From Collinsella sp. (GTDB lineage Bacteria > Actinomycetota > Coriobacteriia > Coriobacteriales > Coriobacteriaceae), in NCBI GenBank assembly GCA_019414245.1, contig DXMK01000020.1, positions 1-64,000 on the forward strand: DNA of 64,000 bases, given 5' to 3'. The notes beneath the pieces were generated by a model. That model was not told where the DNA came from. It saw only the letters and a list, made by a program, of their open reading frames with translations, and did not search any database. Within the stretch, counting starts at the first letter, position 1, and each line of letters begins with the position of its first letter. The translations under genes and the position numbers were made by a program. Below are positions 28,383 through 37,152 of the stretch, piece by piece.

Positions 28383-28406
28383 TCCGCCGTTCTACCGAAC
28401 GGCGGA
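28383..28406 (+). terminator. Hairpin directly 3' of aroF
   Basis: TCCGCCGTTC-TACC-GAACGGCGGA, a perfect 10-bp stem two bases after the stop codon. No T-run. Confidence 0.55.
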
Positions 28407-28408
28407 CC

Positions 28409-28556
28409 TGCCGACGCTGCAAACCCGCCAGAGCGGCAATCTGCCTTTCAACTTCGGCGGCATGACCAGAAGGTCAATGCCGCCTTGTTTCAAGGCACCT
28501 TGCTCACTCTGGCGGGTTTTCGCTGACTTCGCCAAAACATCGGCGTTGCAAAACTT
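28409..28556 (-). repeat. Structured repeat, family II copy 1
   Basis: Outer stem AAACCCGCCAGAG (28421-28433) with CTCTGGCGGGTTT (28507-28519), internal loop GGCAATCTGCC against GGCACCTTGC, then a core hairpin GGCGGCATGACC/GGTCAATGCCGCC (28456-28484). Flanks CGACGCTGCAAA on the left and TTTTCGCTGACTTCGCC on the right are also present, reverse-complemented, around copy 3 at 60.6 kb. No gene in this 400-bp gap. Confidence 0.8.
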
Positions 28557-28630
28557 GGCGAGGTGGCACTTGGGGATGCGGCAGTTGGGGACGTTCCTTT
28601 CCTGCCGGCAGTCTGGGACATTCCTTGGGG

Positions 28631-28686
28631 TAGTCGTTGGGGACGCTCTTGTTTGACTAGTCGTTTAAGAACGTCCCCAATGACTA
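28631..28686. repeat. TAGTC inverted repeat, family III copy 1
   Basis: TAGTCGTTGGGGACG (28631-28645) pairs with CGTCCCCAATGACTA (28672-28686) with one wobble position; the centre contains the palindrome GACTAGTC. A nearly identical element lies in reverse orientation at 60489-60557. Confidence 0.75.
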
Positions 28687-28794
28687 TCTCTCCGCCCCCG
28701 TGGAATCGGGGGTCGTCTACCGAATGGTTGATGCGGCGGCCCTGCGGCCATGCCACACTCATAGGTGGCCTGACCCAACTTGGAAGGAGCCTCC

Positions 28795-29439
28795 ATGAGC
28801 CTTGACAACGTAACCCTGCGCGCCGCCACGCTCGATGACCTTGCCGGCATCGCCGCCATCTACAACCGGCTGTGGTGCAATACGCTGCGCAACCGCGGCG
28901 ACGTCGAAGCCGCCGATTTCTGCGCGCGCTTTAACATTGCCATGCAGCTGCAGCGCTCCCCCATCGCGCTTGTCGCCGAGGCCGAGGGCCGCATTATCGC
29001 CGCCTGCTGCATCGGCATCTTCGAAGACGGCAAGCCGCGTACCAGCCCCACGTGGGTACCCTGCTACGACGAGATGTTCGCCCAGGCAACCGAGATGGCG
29101 AAGACCGCCGACGCCAAGCTCGAGGGCTCGCTCTTTGGCGACAGCCGCGAGAAGGCCACGGCCGACCGCTTTGCCGCCACGGGCAATGAGTATGCCCAGG
29201 GCCAGCTCAACCTCATCATCATCGTGCCCGAGTGGCAGGGCAAGGGGCTCGGCCGCGCGCTCATCGACCTTGCGCGCGCCGAGCTCGCCAAGGCAGGCTG
29301 CACCAAATTCTTCCTGATGAGCGACTGCAACTCCGACTGGCAGTTTTACGAGCACCTCAACATGAAGCGCATCCTAGAGGACCACAGCCAAGACACCGGT
29401 GACGGATTTATCGTCTATATGTACGGAGGCACGCTCTAA
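28795..29439 (+). CDS. GNAT-family N-acetyltransferase
   Basis: A 214-residue acetyltransferase. The fold is seen from VTLRAATLDDLAGIAAIYNRLW at the N-terminus to the acetyl-CoA loop VPEWQGKGLGRALIDLAR (around residues 145-160) and the closing YEHLNMKRI. The Q-G-K-G-L-G-R loop is the standard coenzyme A pyrophosphate site. Acceptor substrate unknown. The ATG at 28795 follows GGAAGGAGCCTCC. It stands alone between repeats and the convergent AlbA_2 gene. Confidence 0.88.
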   Translation: MSLDNVTLRAATLDDLAGIAAIYNRLWCNTLRNRGDVEAADFCARFNIAMQLQRSPIALVAEAEGRIIAACCIGIFEDGKPRTSPTWVPCYDEMFAQATEMAKTADAKLEGSLFGDSREKATADRFAATGNEYAQGQLNLIIIVPEWQGKGLGRALIDLARAELAKAGCTKFFLMSDCNSDWQFYEHLNMKRILEDHSQDTGDGFIVYMYGGTL

Positions 29440-29521
29440 GTACCCCTTCAATCAAGGTGCGCCGGGCACCCGGCCCTTGGCCTCTGCCCAGGAATAACCC
29501 AGGGGGCCGGACCGCCCGTCC

Positions 29522-31072
29522 CTAAACCTGCCCGACAGCGCGATATCTCGTCGCCCGAGCGCGCCCCTCTTTAACGAGTGCGCCTTCCTCAAGCAAACCG
29601 TTGATAACCCGCAGCGTCACGTCGCGCCCAGTTCCCAGCGCGTCCGAAGCATCCTGGCGCGTAAAACCGCGGGGCCGCTCAAGGGCAAAGCGAATCAAGG
29701 TGCGAGCGTATCCACCACGTCGCTCGTCCGAGACATCCTGTAGCATCGCGGACGCCTTGCACGCAACATCAAAGCCAAGCTCCTCCACGAGCTTGGCACG
29801 CACCTCGTGGCCGCAGTCGCCATTCATCGACACGTGCCCCTCTCGCTGCGCTTGCACGGATGCAAACGCCTGCGAAACATCGGGCGGCAGTGCCCCTTCC
29901 CGCTCGAGCTGCTCATAATCGCTGTAATCCCCACGCAAGTTGGGACCGCTATTGCCACGAGGCGTCAGATAGGAATTGCGCACGGCGTTGACGTTGGGCA
30001 GCGACAACCTAAACATTGCAGGGTAGGCGCAGACCTCGGGTTCCAACCCTTCCGCCTCATAGAGCGCACGGATCCCCTTGAGGCCCGTTCCAAACGCCTC
30101 AACCATCCCCAGACGCAAAAAGAGCAGTTGCAGCTTTGGATTCCGAGCGTCCGAGCCGCCCGCAAGCGCCTCCTCGACGCTGATGTGCTGCGGCCCTCCC
30201 GCATTGGTAAATTCAAGCGCCGTACGGCTCATCTTGATAAGAGACGCCACCGAAGATTCGTAGTCGCGATGGATAAACAGGTTCAGAATTCCCTCTCGAA
30301 CAGCCTCGCGGGGATAGTCGTCCTTATCTATGCGATCGAGCCTTCCCGGCACAAAGTACATACGCGTTGCGTTCGATATATTGAGGAACCGTTCGATATC
30401 CTCTATCTGCCTGAAGATCGAGCCCTCGCCATCCTGACGGTCGATAAACTCGGTATACGCATCGTCGTTGAAGAGGCCAGCGCGGACTGCAAAGGGGTTT
30501 TGGTCAGAGACCAGCAGTGCCAAATTGGTGTAAAAGCCCAGTTCATCGATAAGGCCAAGATTCTTTTGAGAGGTTTGGTCGAACGTAATCTCCGCGCGCC
30601 TAAAGACCCGCTCGGCTTCAAAAAACGTCAAGCTCTGTTCATGAGAGCGTGCGGTCTCAAAATAATCGCCGTCGGTGCGCTTGATCATCGAGCGGATCTG
30701 GGCCATCTCGATGGGCACGTTGGCAGGACCTAGGCGCCGATATACCCCGGCGGGAACAAATCCCTTCGAGCACAGGCAGTACGGCTTGTGAGGACCCGCT
30801 TCCACCTCGATTTTCACCAACGCTGCGCCATCGATGTCCAATGCGGAGACCGTCGTGATTTCAGAAACGTCGGGATACACGCCATCGGTTATTGCATTAG
30901 AGCATTGAAGCATGGTGGCATCGATATCGTCCACGCCGATGATACTGCCAAAATCGTCGATTCCGATATACAAGGTACCACCATTCGAATTGGCAAACGC
31001 CACCACAGCTTTGAGCAGCTTAGGGGTAAATGTGCACTTGAACTCCACGGTCTCACTTTCAACAAGCTGCAT
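29522..31072 (-). CDS. AlbA_2 (Schlafen-like) domain regulator
   Basis: A 516-residue protein. The N-terminal AlbA_2/Schlafen-type domain (ESETVEFKCTFTPKLLKAVVAFANSNGGTLYIGIDDFGSIIGVDD, given here in outline: EFK, then FANSNGG and GIDD) is followed by a central part with IRSMIKRTDG and EGILNLFIHRDY, typical of the long ATP-binding regulator type, and a C-terminal winged-helix-like segment (FTRQDASDALGTGRDVTLRVINGLLEEGALVKEG). The ATG at 31072 follows GATAGGGGGTTGC. Twin direct repeats just upstream suggest autoregulation. Targets unknown; related proteins are linked to stress or phage response. Confidence 0.8.
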   Translation of the reverse strand: MQLVESETVEFKCTFTPKLLKAVVAFANSNGGTLYIGIDDFGSIIGVDDIDATMLQCSNAITDGVYPDVSEITTVSALDIDGAALVKIEVEAGPHKPYCLCSKGFVPAGVYRRLGPANVPIEMAQIRSMIKRTDGDYFETARSHEQSLTFFEAERVFRRAEITFDQTSQKNLGLIDELGFYTNLALLVSDQNPFAVRAGLFNDDAYTEFIDRQDGEGSIFRQIEDIERFLNISNATRMYFVPGRLDRIDKDDYPREAVREGILNLFIHRDYESSVASLIKMSRTALEFTNAGGPQHISVEEALAGGSDARNPKLQLLFLRLGMVEAFGTGLKGIRALYEAEGLEPEVCAYPAMFRLSLPNVNAVRNSYLTPRGNSGPNLRGDYSDYEQLEREGALPPDVSQAFASVQAQREGHVSMNGDCGHEVRAKLVEELGFDVACKASAMLQDVSDERRGGYARTLIRFALERPRGFTRQDASDALGTGRDVTLRVINGLLEEGALVKEGRARATRYRAVGQV

Positions 31073-31089
31073 GCAACCCCCTATCATCG

Positions 31090-31122
31090 ACTATCGACGA
31101 TTCTAGACCAACTATCGACGAT
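31090..31122 (-). promoter_or_regulatory. Twin 12-bp direct repeats upstream of the AlbA_2 gene
   Basis: ACTATCGACGAT occurs at 31090-31101 and 31111-31122, exactly 21 bp apart (two helical turns). A partial third word CTATCATCGA adjoins at 31081-31090. Position 18-50 bp upstream of the start codon fits an operator. Confidence 0.65.
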
Positions 31123-31261
31123 AAGCAAGGCCCCTGGTACCCTCGCTTAGACCCGAGTGCCCGCGTGCAACGCTGCCCGCCGCACGCAAAAGGGCCCGCC
31201 AGCGTGTGCGCCAGCGGGCCCCAAGTCATATCGACACTACCCCGTGTGCCTGCAACCGCCT

Positions 31262-32383
31262 CTACTTGCAGCGCGCCTTGGGCTGCTGTTGGGTGATGCA
31301 GTGGATGTTGCCGCCACCATAGATGACCTCGCGCGTCATGATGCCGATGACCTCGCGATCCGGATAGGCGGCTTGGATATCCTTGAGTGCCTGGGCATCG
31401 TTGGGGTCGCCAAACTGTGGCACCAGCACCGCCCCGTTGATGGGCAAGAAGTTGAGATAGCTGGGCTCAAAGGCGTCCTCGGGAGTACGCGGCAGCACAC
31501 CCTCGACCGGATCGATGGTCGATGCCTCCTCCTCGGTCATATATACCGAGGTCGCAGGCATAATCACCTTGTGGATCTTGAGCTTGCGGCCACGAGCATC
31601 CGTCGTCTCGGAAAGCGTCTTATACGCCTCTTGGCACTCCTTGTAGAACTTATGGTTGGGATCGTCGGTCCACATGCAGCAGACCTCGCCGGGCGCACTA
31701 AAGCATGCGACGTCGTCCACGTGGCCGTTCGTTTCGTACGGATCGATACCGTCCTTGATCCAGATAACCTTCTCGATACCGAGATACTCAGAGAGCTTCT
31801 CCTCAATCTGCTCCTTGGTGTACTGCGGGTTGCGGTCCTCGTTGAGCAGACACATCTCGGTGGTCACGACGGTGCCTTGACCATCACAGTTGAACGAGCC
31901 GCCCTCGAGGATATAATCCTCGGGACGATAGCGGTTAACCTGCTCGAGCTGTGCCACCTGCAGGCCAATGGAAGCGTCCTTGTCCCACGGGAAATACAGG
32001 CCGTCAGTGAAACCGCCGTAAGCATTAAAGTGGAAGTGCGAAAGAGCAACCTCACCATTGTCATTAACGAGGAACGCCGGGCCGGGGTCGCGAATCCAGC
32101 TGTCGTTGTACTCCATGTGGATAACGCGCACGTTCTCAACGCCGTCGAAGATCTCACACACCGCGGGGAAGTCTTCGGTGTTGACGCCCACAGTGATGGG
32201 CTGAAAACGTGCAACGGTCTTGATGATCTCAGCGAAGACCTCCTGCGCCGGCTTGGCGCCGCAGCGCCACACGTCGGAGCGGTGCGGCCACAGAATCCAG
32301 GTACGCTCCTGCTCCTCATACTCGCCGGGCATATAGAAACCGTCTTTTTTGGGCGTTGATTCGCTCTCGTAAATGGTCTTCAT
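31262..32383 (-). CDS. aguA: Agmatine deiminase, first copy
   Basis: Hydrolyses agmatine to N-carbamoylputrescine and ammonia. The 373-residue protein shows the family landmarks PGEYEEQERTWILWPHR, NDSWIRDPGPAF, EGGSFNCDGQGT, ETNGHVDDVACF and the catalytic Cys in GGGNIHCITQQQP at the C-terminus. All expected catalytic residues (Asp, His, Cys) are present. It is about 9 kb from the second copy, outside the putrescine carbamoyltransferase operon. A LuxR-type regulator is divergently transcribed upstream at 32.6 kb. Start ATG at 32383 follows GTGAGGAGCCAAC. Confidence 0.94.
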   Translation of the reverse strand: MKTIYESESTPKKDGFYMPGEYEEQERTWILWPHRSDVWRCGAKPAQEVFAEIIKTVARFQPITVGVNTEDFPAVCEIFDGVENVRVIHMEYNDSWIRDPGPAFLVNDNGEVALSHFHFNAYGGFTDGLYFPWDKDASIGLQVAQLEQVNRYRPEDYILEGGSFNCDGQGTVVTTEMCLLNEDRNPQYTKEQIEEKLSEYLGIEKVIWIKDGIDPYETNGHVDDVACFSAPGEVCCMWTDDPNHKFYKECQEAYKTLSETTDARGRKLKIHKVIMPATSVYMTEEEASTIDPVEGVLPRTPEDAFEPSYLNFLPINGAVLVPQFGDPNDAQALKDIQAAYPDREVIGIMTREVIYGGGNIHCITQQQPKARCK

Positions 32384-32564
32384 GTTGGCTCCTCACTTTG
32401 GGTCGAACCTGTTTGATGACACCCCCATTGTGCTGCGGCGACAACGGCGTCTCAATGGACCTTGGGTACCCATTCGGCAGCCAAAAGTCGACCGTTCACT
32501 GACCTAAAGTTCTAGTGGACCGGCACGCATGCCATACTGGCTAGATGGCACGAAAGGACTCCCC

Positions 32565-33359
32565 ATGACACATGCGAACAACGCAGATAACCAGAACGTT
32601 GAGCTCTTTGCTCAAGATTGGACCGCTCTCAACGAATGCGCGCTGTGGACACATGAGCAGGGGTCGCTCAGCGCACTGCAGGAAGGCCTACTCAAACGCA
32701 TCGCAGACGTGATTGCGCACCGTGTCTCGATGTTCGATATCGCCCAGACGGGGGCTCACGGACAAACGCAATTTGTTCGCCCCGTCGCATACGGAATGTC
32801 CGCACAGGCGCTTGATGATTATTACGAACGCTACGCCGCGTATGACTACACCATTTGGAGCTTTGACACGCGGGTGGTCGATGTATATCGCGATCTGGAC
32901 CTGGTGGATGTCGAGCGCCGCAATGGCACGCCCATCTACCTGGAATGGATGCAGCCCCTGGGAATTTATTATGGCTGCACGGCCACACTGGCGCACAAGG
33001 CCACGCCGCTCGGCTCGATTACGCTGTTCCGCGCCGAGCAAGACGGCGACTTTACCGATTCGGAGCTCGAGATCCTCCGCCAGATTGCCCGGCACCTGAG
33101 CGTGCGCCTGCATCAGCTACTCCCACACGGGTATGCCGAGGGCGCAGATGAAAGCCCCGCCAGCGTGCTTGCCATCAAGGCCGCTCTGCTCCCCCGCGAA
33201 GGCGAGGTCCTCAAGTTCATGCTCACCGGCAAGACCAACCACGAGATAGCTGTTGAGCTCTATATCTCCGAGTCGACCGTCAAAAAGCACGTCAACGCCA
33301 TCTACCGCAAACTCGGCGTCAAAAACCGCATGGGTCTCATGGCGCTGCTGCAGCCGTAG
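32565..33359 (+). CDS. LuxR-family regulator
   Basis: A 264-residue soluble regulator. The C-terminal LuxR/FixJ helix-turn-helix spans about residues 198-262 (LLPREGEVLKFMLTGKTNHEIA, then SESTVKKHVNAIYRKLGV). The N-terminal 180 residues look like a GAF-type sensor domain (YYGCTATLAHKATPLGSITLFR, DSELEILRQIARHLSVRL). It is divergent from the first agmatine deiminase, about 180 bp apart, and may control it. The ATG at 32565 follows GAAAGGACTCCCC. Confidence 0.85.
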   Translation: MTHANNADNQNVELFAQDWTALNECALWTHEQGSLSALQEGLLKRIADVIAHRVSMFDIAQTGAHGQTQFVRPVAYGMSAQALDDYYERYAAYDYTIWSFDTRVVDVYRDLDLVDVERRNGTPIYLEWMQPLGIYYGCTATLAHKATPLGSITLFRAEQDGDFTDSELEILRQIARHLSVRLHQLLPHGYAEGADESPASVLAIKAALLPREGEVLKFMLTGKTNHEIAVELYISESTVKKHVNAIYRKLGVKNRMGLMALLQP

Positions 33360-33428
33360 TGCACTCCCCCTCGGGACGGCATGGATCCACTTTGGTTTAC
33401 AAACGGCGGACGAGCCAGTTGTAAATGA

Positions 33429-33472
33429 CTTGGCCGATAACAGATGATGTTGACCAACTGTTATCGGCCAAG
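33429..33472 (+). terminator. 15-bp perfect hairpin 3' of the LuxR gene
   Basis: CTTGGCCGATAACAG pairs perfectly with CTGTTATCGGCCAAG across ATGATGTTGACCAA. No T-run follows. The rest of the 375-bp gap to the MATE gene holds a direct repeat (ATAATCTTGTAGTAG at 33558, ACAATCTTATAGTAG at 33581) and no credible gene. Confidence 0.6.
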
Positions 33473-33650
33473 CGGATATCAACATGCAGCCTTTGTTTGC
33501 AGAAAAACCTGAGGCCCTAAAGGGATGAAATCTAATAAAAGGTCCTCGGTAATTACCATAATCTTGTAGTAGTGTTTTCCACAATCTTATAGTAGCCCAG
33601 TTCAGAAGCGTTATTTATAGAGCCGAAATCTCAGACCCTAAATAACAATA

Positions 33651-33685
33651 GCCACCACAATGGGAACTGTCCCCATTGCGGTGGC
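33651..33685 (-). terminator. Terminator hairpin with CTGTCC loop
   Basis: GCCACCACAATGG pairs with CCATTGCGGTGGC around GAACTGTCC. It lies 50 bp past the MATE stop on the minus strand. The stem is close to that at 54850-54886. Confidence 0.65.
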
Positions 33686-33735
33686 TTGCAGGCGAGTTGA
33701 CTTATTCGACTATCGCGGGCCGGCCGTGTCCGAGT

Positions 33736-35112
33736 CTAGAGCGTGGCAAGTCGCTTGGATTCGCGGACGGCGAGGGCGATGGAGATAAGACCAGTGATGG
33801 CGTCAGCCGCCACCAAGGCAAACCAGACACCCTGAACGCCCATCATGTTGCCAAGCAGGTACATAAGCGGCACGGAGCAGATCACGTAGCGGAGCAGACC
33901 GGTGAACGTGGCGATACCCACCTTCTCAACCGCCTGGAAGTACATCGACATGGTCATGGCAAGATAGCCCAGGGCCACGGCCAGGATAACGATGCGCGTG
34001 GCGTTGGCGGCAACCTCGACGAGCGCCGGGTCGCTACCAGCAAAAAAGGCGCAGACCGGCGTTGCGGCCACCCATAGCACAGCAGACACCGCAGCAAGCG
34101 TCACGACCTGGTACTTAAGCGTGCAGGAGAGCGTTTCCTTGAGGCGCGCCCACGCCTTGGCGCCGGCGTTGAAGGCGGCAATGGGCTGCAGGCCGTACGA
34201 GAAGCACTGGGCGACCATCATGGTAATGTAGAGGATGTAGCCGTTGATCACACCAAAGGCCGCGATGTAGAGCGAACCCATGTCGCCGCCGAGCTGGCCA
34301 AGCAACGAGTTGGCAACGGTGTTGAAGATGAACGTGGCAGCTTGCACCAAAAAGAACGGGAAACCAATCTTAATGATCTGGCCGCAGATGGCCATGTCGA
34401 GTTTGAGGTCGGCGGCGTTGATCTGGAGCTGCGACTTCTTACCGCCGATGAACCAGAAGATACCGATGGCCCAGATACCGATGGAAAGACCGTAGTACAC
34501 GCCAGCTCCCATAACGCCAAGCTTGAGCACAAACGTGGAAAGCGCAAGCCAGCAGATAGCGACGATGGCAGACACGGTCATGAGGTTGGCCTGGATCTGA
34601 ACCTTCTCGTCCACACGCATGACGGCGGTGACCATCTGACCAATGACCGTGAGCGGCAGCAGCACGGAGAAGGTGCGCACGCCGGCAACGGTATCGGTCA
34701 TGATGTCGGGCGTGGCGCCGAAGAATGCGCAGATGGGCTCGGTAAACACAGCCATCACCACAGCAAGCAGCACACTCACAATCGTGGTAAGCCAAAAACC
34801 CTGGCTAAACGCCTTGCTGGCGCCCTTAATGTCGCCGGCACCCAAAAGGTTGCCCACCACGGCGGGCACGCCGGTGCCAAACAGGTTGCCAAAGGCCAGG
34901 TTAATGTACTCGACCGACATGATGATCGAAACACAGGCCAGGCCGTGTGCACCCAGGCCCCAACCCATCACGAGGCCCTCAAGGACCACCATGATAATCT
35001 GGGCGAGCATACCCTGGCCGGTGATGATGGTGTACTTGCGCACCAGGCCGGGAATCGGCTGCGAGGCAAGCTCACGCTCCTCCTCAACAGCGGCGGTTGT
35101 CTCTTCTGCCAT
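33736..35112 (-). CDS. MATE-family efflux transporter
   Basis: A 458-residue, twelve-helix multidrug/toxin extrusion protein with the two pseudo-symmetric halves of the family (first half from LVRKYTIITGQGMLAQ, second from MAICGQIIKIGFPFFLVQAATF). The motif GTGVPAVVGNLLGAGD is typical. Substrate unknown; a location between agmatine deiminase and an amidohydrolase gives only weak hints. The ATG at 35112 follows GGAAAGGGGAGAACA; the longer frame to 35169 runs into GAATGGAT tandem repeats (35140-35163) and is unlikely to be translated. Confidence 0.9.
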   Translation of the reverse strand: MAEETTAAVEEERELASQPIPGLVRKYTIITGQGMLAQIIMVVLEGLVMGWGLGAHGLACVSIIMSVEYINLAFGNLFGTGVPAVVGNLLGAGDIKGASKAFSQGFWLTTIVSVLLAVVMAVFTEPICAFFGATPDIMTDTVAGVRTFSVLLPLTVIGQMVTAVMRVDEKVQIQANLMTVSAIVAICWLALSTFVLKLGVMGAGVYYGLSIGIWAIGIFWFIGGKKSQLQINAADLKLDMAICGQIIKIGFPFFLVQAATFIFNTVANSLLGQLGGDMGSLYIAAFGVINGYILYITMMVAQCFSYGLQPIAAFNAGAKAWARLKETLSCTLKYQVVTLAAVSAVLWVAATPVCAFFAGSDPALVEVAANATRIVILAVALGYLAMTMSMYFQAVEKVGIATFTGLLRYVICSVPLMYLLGNMMGVQGVWFALVAADAITGLISIALAVRESKRLATL

Positions 35113-35139
35113 TGTTCTCCCCTTTCCATGAGAGATTGA

Positions 35140-35163
35140 TGAATGGATGGATGAATGGATGGG
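35140..35163. repeat. Short GGATGAAT tandem repeat
   Basis: About three copies of GATGAATG/GATGGATG-type octamers upstream of the MATE start. Such repeats can vary by slippage; its place near the promoter makes it a possible expression modifier. Confidence 0.5.
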
Positions 35164-35208
35164 CGGCACGCACAGGCTGTGGCACCGCCCAGCGATGCAG
35201 CAGCCCCG

Positions 35209-36837
35209 CTAGGCCTCGTAGACCACCTTGCCGGCAATCATCGTGAGAGACGCCGTGGCCTCGAGGACCTCAGCCGGTTCGCAGTCAAAGAGGTTGCGGT
35301 CGAGCACACAGATATCAGCCTGTTTGCCGCATGCGAGCGTACCGATGCGATCCTCGGCATGCATGGCGTAGGCGCTGCCGTAGGTGTAGGCGCGCAGGGC
35401 CTCGGCCATGGTAATGCGCTCCTGGGGGAACCAGCCCTCGGGGTTGGAGCCGTCCTCGAGCATGCGGAAGACCGCGCCGTACACCTCCTCCATGGGCTCC
35501 AAGCCCACAACGGGGAAGTCGCTGCCCAAGTGCACCACGGCACCGCTGGCAAGCAGGCTGTGCAGGGGCCACGAAAGCGCTGCACGCTCGGGGCCCACGG
35601 CATCGTCCTTGGCAAGGTCAGCCATATCGAGCAGCATGTGCCACGGTTGCATGCCGGGGCATATACCAAGCTCCGCGTAGCGCGGCAGATCCTCGGGCTG
35701 AACCGTCTCGTTGTGCTCCATGGAGTGGCGGCAACCCCGCTTACCATGCAAGCGCTCGCCCTCCTCAAAGCAATCAAGCACAAAACGCACCGAGCGATCG
35801 CCGATCGTATGGACGCGCGTGTCAACGCCCCATTCCTGCGCCCTGACAATGGCGGCACGGATGCGCTCTGGATCCTCCGCGGGCTCACCGCAGGTATCGG
35901 GCGCATTGCTATAGGGTTCAAGCATCCAAGCGGTGTGGTCGGAGCACACGCCATCAAGAAACTGCTTAAAGCCGTGCCACTCGACCTGCGTACCCGAGAA
36001 GGCGTATTTCTCCTTGATCTGCTCGAGCGTTAAGGACTCGTTTTCGAACAGATCGGTGTACAGGAACACGCGCAGTGGCAAGTCGCCCTTGGCATTAAGA
36101 CCTGCCAACACCGCATACGGGTTTTCCATGCTCACAAACGTAGGATTGACCATGCCGACCGTAGTGATTCCCAGGGCATTGGCGCGCCGGGCGGTTTTTG
36201 CAAACGACGCGTCAACAACCTCGGGCGCTGGGTCGTAGACCTCGTCCATAAAGAAGACGCCGGCGTTGTTGGAAAACACGCCCGTCAGATTGCCCTCGGC
36301 ATCCTTAAGGATCTTGCCGCCTGCGGGATCGGGCGTCTGCGAAGTTACTCCCACCTTGTTGATGGCGCAGGTATTGGCACTAAAGGTATGCAGGTCAACC
36401 TGCTGCAGAAAGACCGGGCGGTCCGAGATGTACTCATCGATCATCGCGGCTGTGGGCATCTCGGGGACATCCCACTGGAACTGGATAATCTGGCAGCCCA
36501 GAATCCACTCGTTATCGGGATGGTCGGCCGCAAACGCCACGACACGTTCCATCGCCATCTCAAAACTGGTGCAGTCGATGAGGTTGACGGCAAAATCGGG
36601 GTCGGTCATAAACGCGCCCTGGGCAAAATGCGTGTGTGAGTCGATCAGGCCGGGCATGACGAGCTGGTCGCCAAAGTCGCGCACCTCGGTATCGGGACCG
36701 ATAAACGGTGCCAGGTGAGCATCGTCACCGCAGGCAACAATCTTATCACCGCGCACGGCAACGCCGCCCTTAAACGGCTCGAGCCCATCGCCGGTAAAGA
36801 CGGCGTTGCTCTTGATAACTACATCAGCCTTGTCCAT
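35209..36837 (-). CDS. Amidohydrolase family 3 (YtcJ-like)
   Basis: A 542-residue metal-dependent amidohydrolase. The metal-binding HxH is in GLIDSHTHFAQG (about residue 65). Later landmarks are VHTIGDRSVRFVLD, CRHSMEHNETVQ and the C-terminal ALRAYTYGSAYAMHAEDRIGTLACGKQADICVLD. The family acts on amide or related C-N bonds; the true substrate is rarely known. The ATG at 36837 follows GAGGAGGCTCAC. It is 96 bp upstream of the MATE gene, and the two may form an operon. Confidence 0.88.
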   Translation of the reverse strand: MDKADVVIKSNAVFTGDGLEPFKGGVAVRGDKIVACGDDAHLAPFIGPDTEVRDFGDQLVMPGLIDSHTHFAQGAFMTDPDFAVNLIDCTSFEMAMERVVAFAADHPDNEWILGCQIIQFQWDVPEMPTAAMIDEYISDRPVFLQQVDLHTFSANTCAINKVGVTSQTPDPAGGKILKDAEGNLTGVFSNNAGVFFMDEVYDPAPEVVDASFAKTARRANALGITTVGMVNPTFVSMENPYAVLAGLNAKGDLPLRVFLYTDLFENESLTLEQIKEKYAFSGTQVEWHGFKQFLDGVCSDHTAWMLEPYSNAPDTCGEPAEDPERIRAAIVRAQEWGVDTRVHTIGDRSVRFVLDCFEEGERLHGKRGCRHSMEHNETVQPEDLPRYAELGICPGMQPWHMLLDMADLAKDDAVGPERAALSWPLHSLLASGAVVHLGSDFPVVGLEPMEEVYGAVFRMLEDGSNPEGWFPQERITMAEALRAYTYGSAYAMHAEDRIGTLACGKQADICVLDRNLFDCEPAEVLEATASLTMIAGKVVYEA

Positions 36838-37152
36838 GTGAGCCTCCTCAGGCATCTTTGGTTGCAACGCGGACGCACCGCCCGCGTGGGCACTCGGTTG
36901 GGAGCGTAGCGCTCCCGCATCGGCGCGTGCCTACAAGCCGTGCTCGGACGTCTGTCCCACGTCCGCGGCTTCGCGCTACACCCATTGATACACAGGGGCA
37001 AATCCGTGCCAAGGCCAGGGATCGCAAACGGTCAGTTTAAGCAGGTTTACACGCTTTACCTGCAGGTTTATTGTCTGAGATTATTACCGCGTCATTACGC
37101 CCAACGGCGTGCCCGCCCACACGGCAAGACCCGCATGCAAGGAAGAATAGGA
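36838..37152. other. Intergenic region with small hairpins, no gene
   Basis: The 315-bp gap between the amidohydrolase start and the membrane LuxR stop contains GGGAGCG-TAG-CGCTCCC (36899-36915) and GCAGGT/ACCTGC (37041-37063). Neither has a T-run. It should hold the amidohydrolase promoter. No credible coding sequence. Confidence 0.4.
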
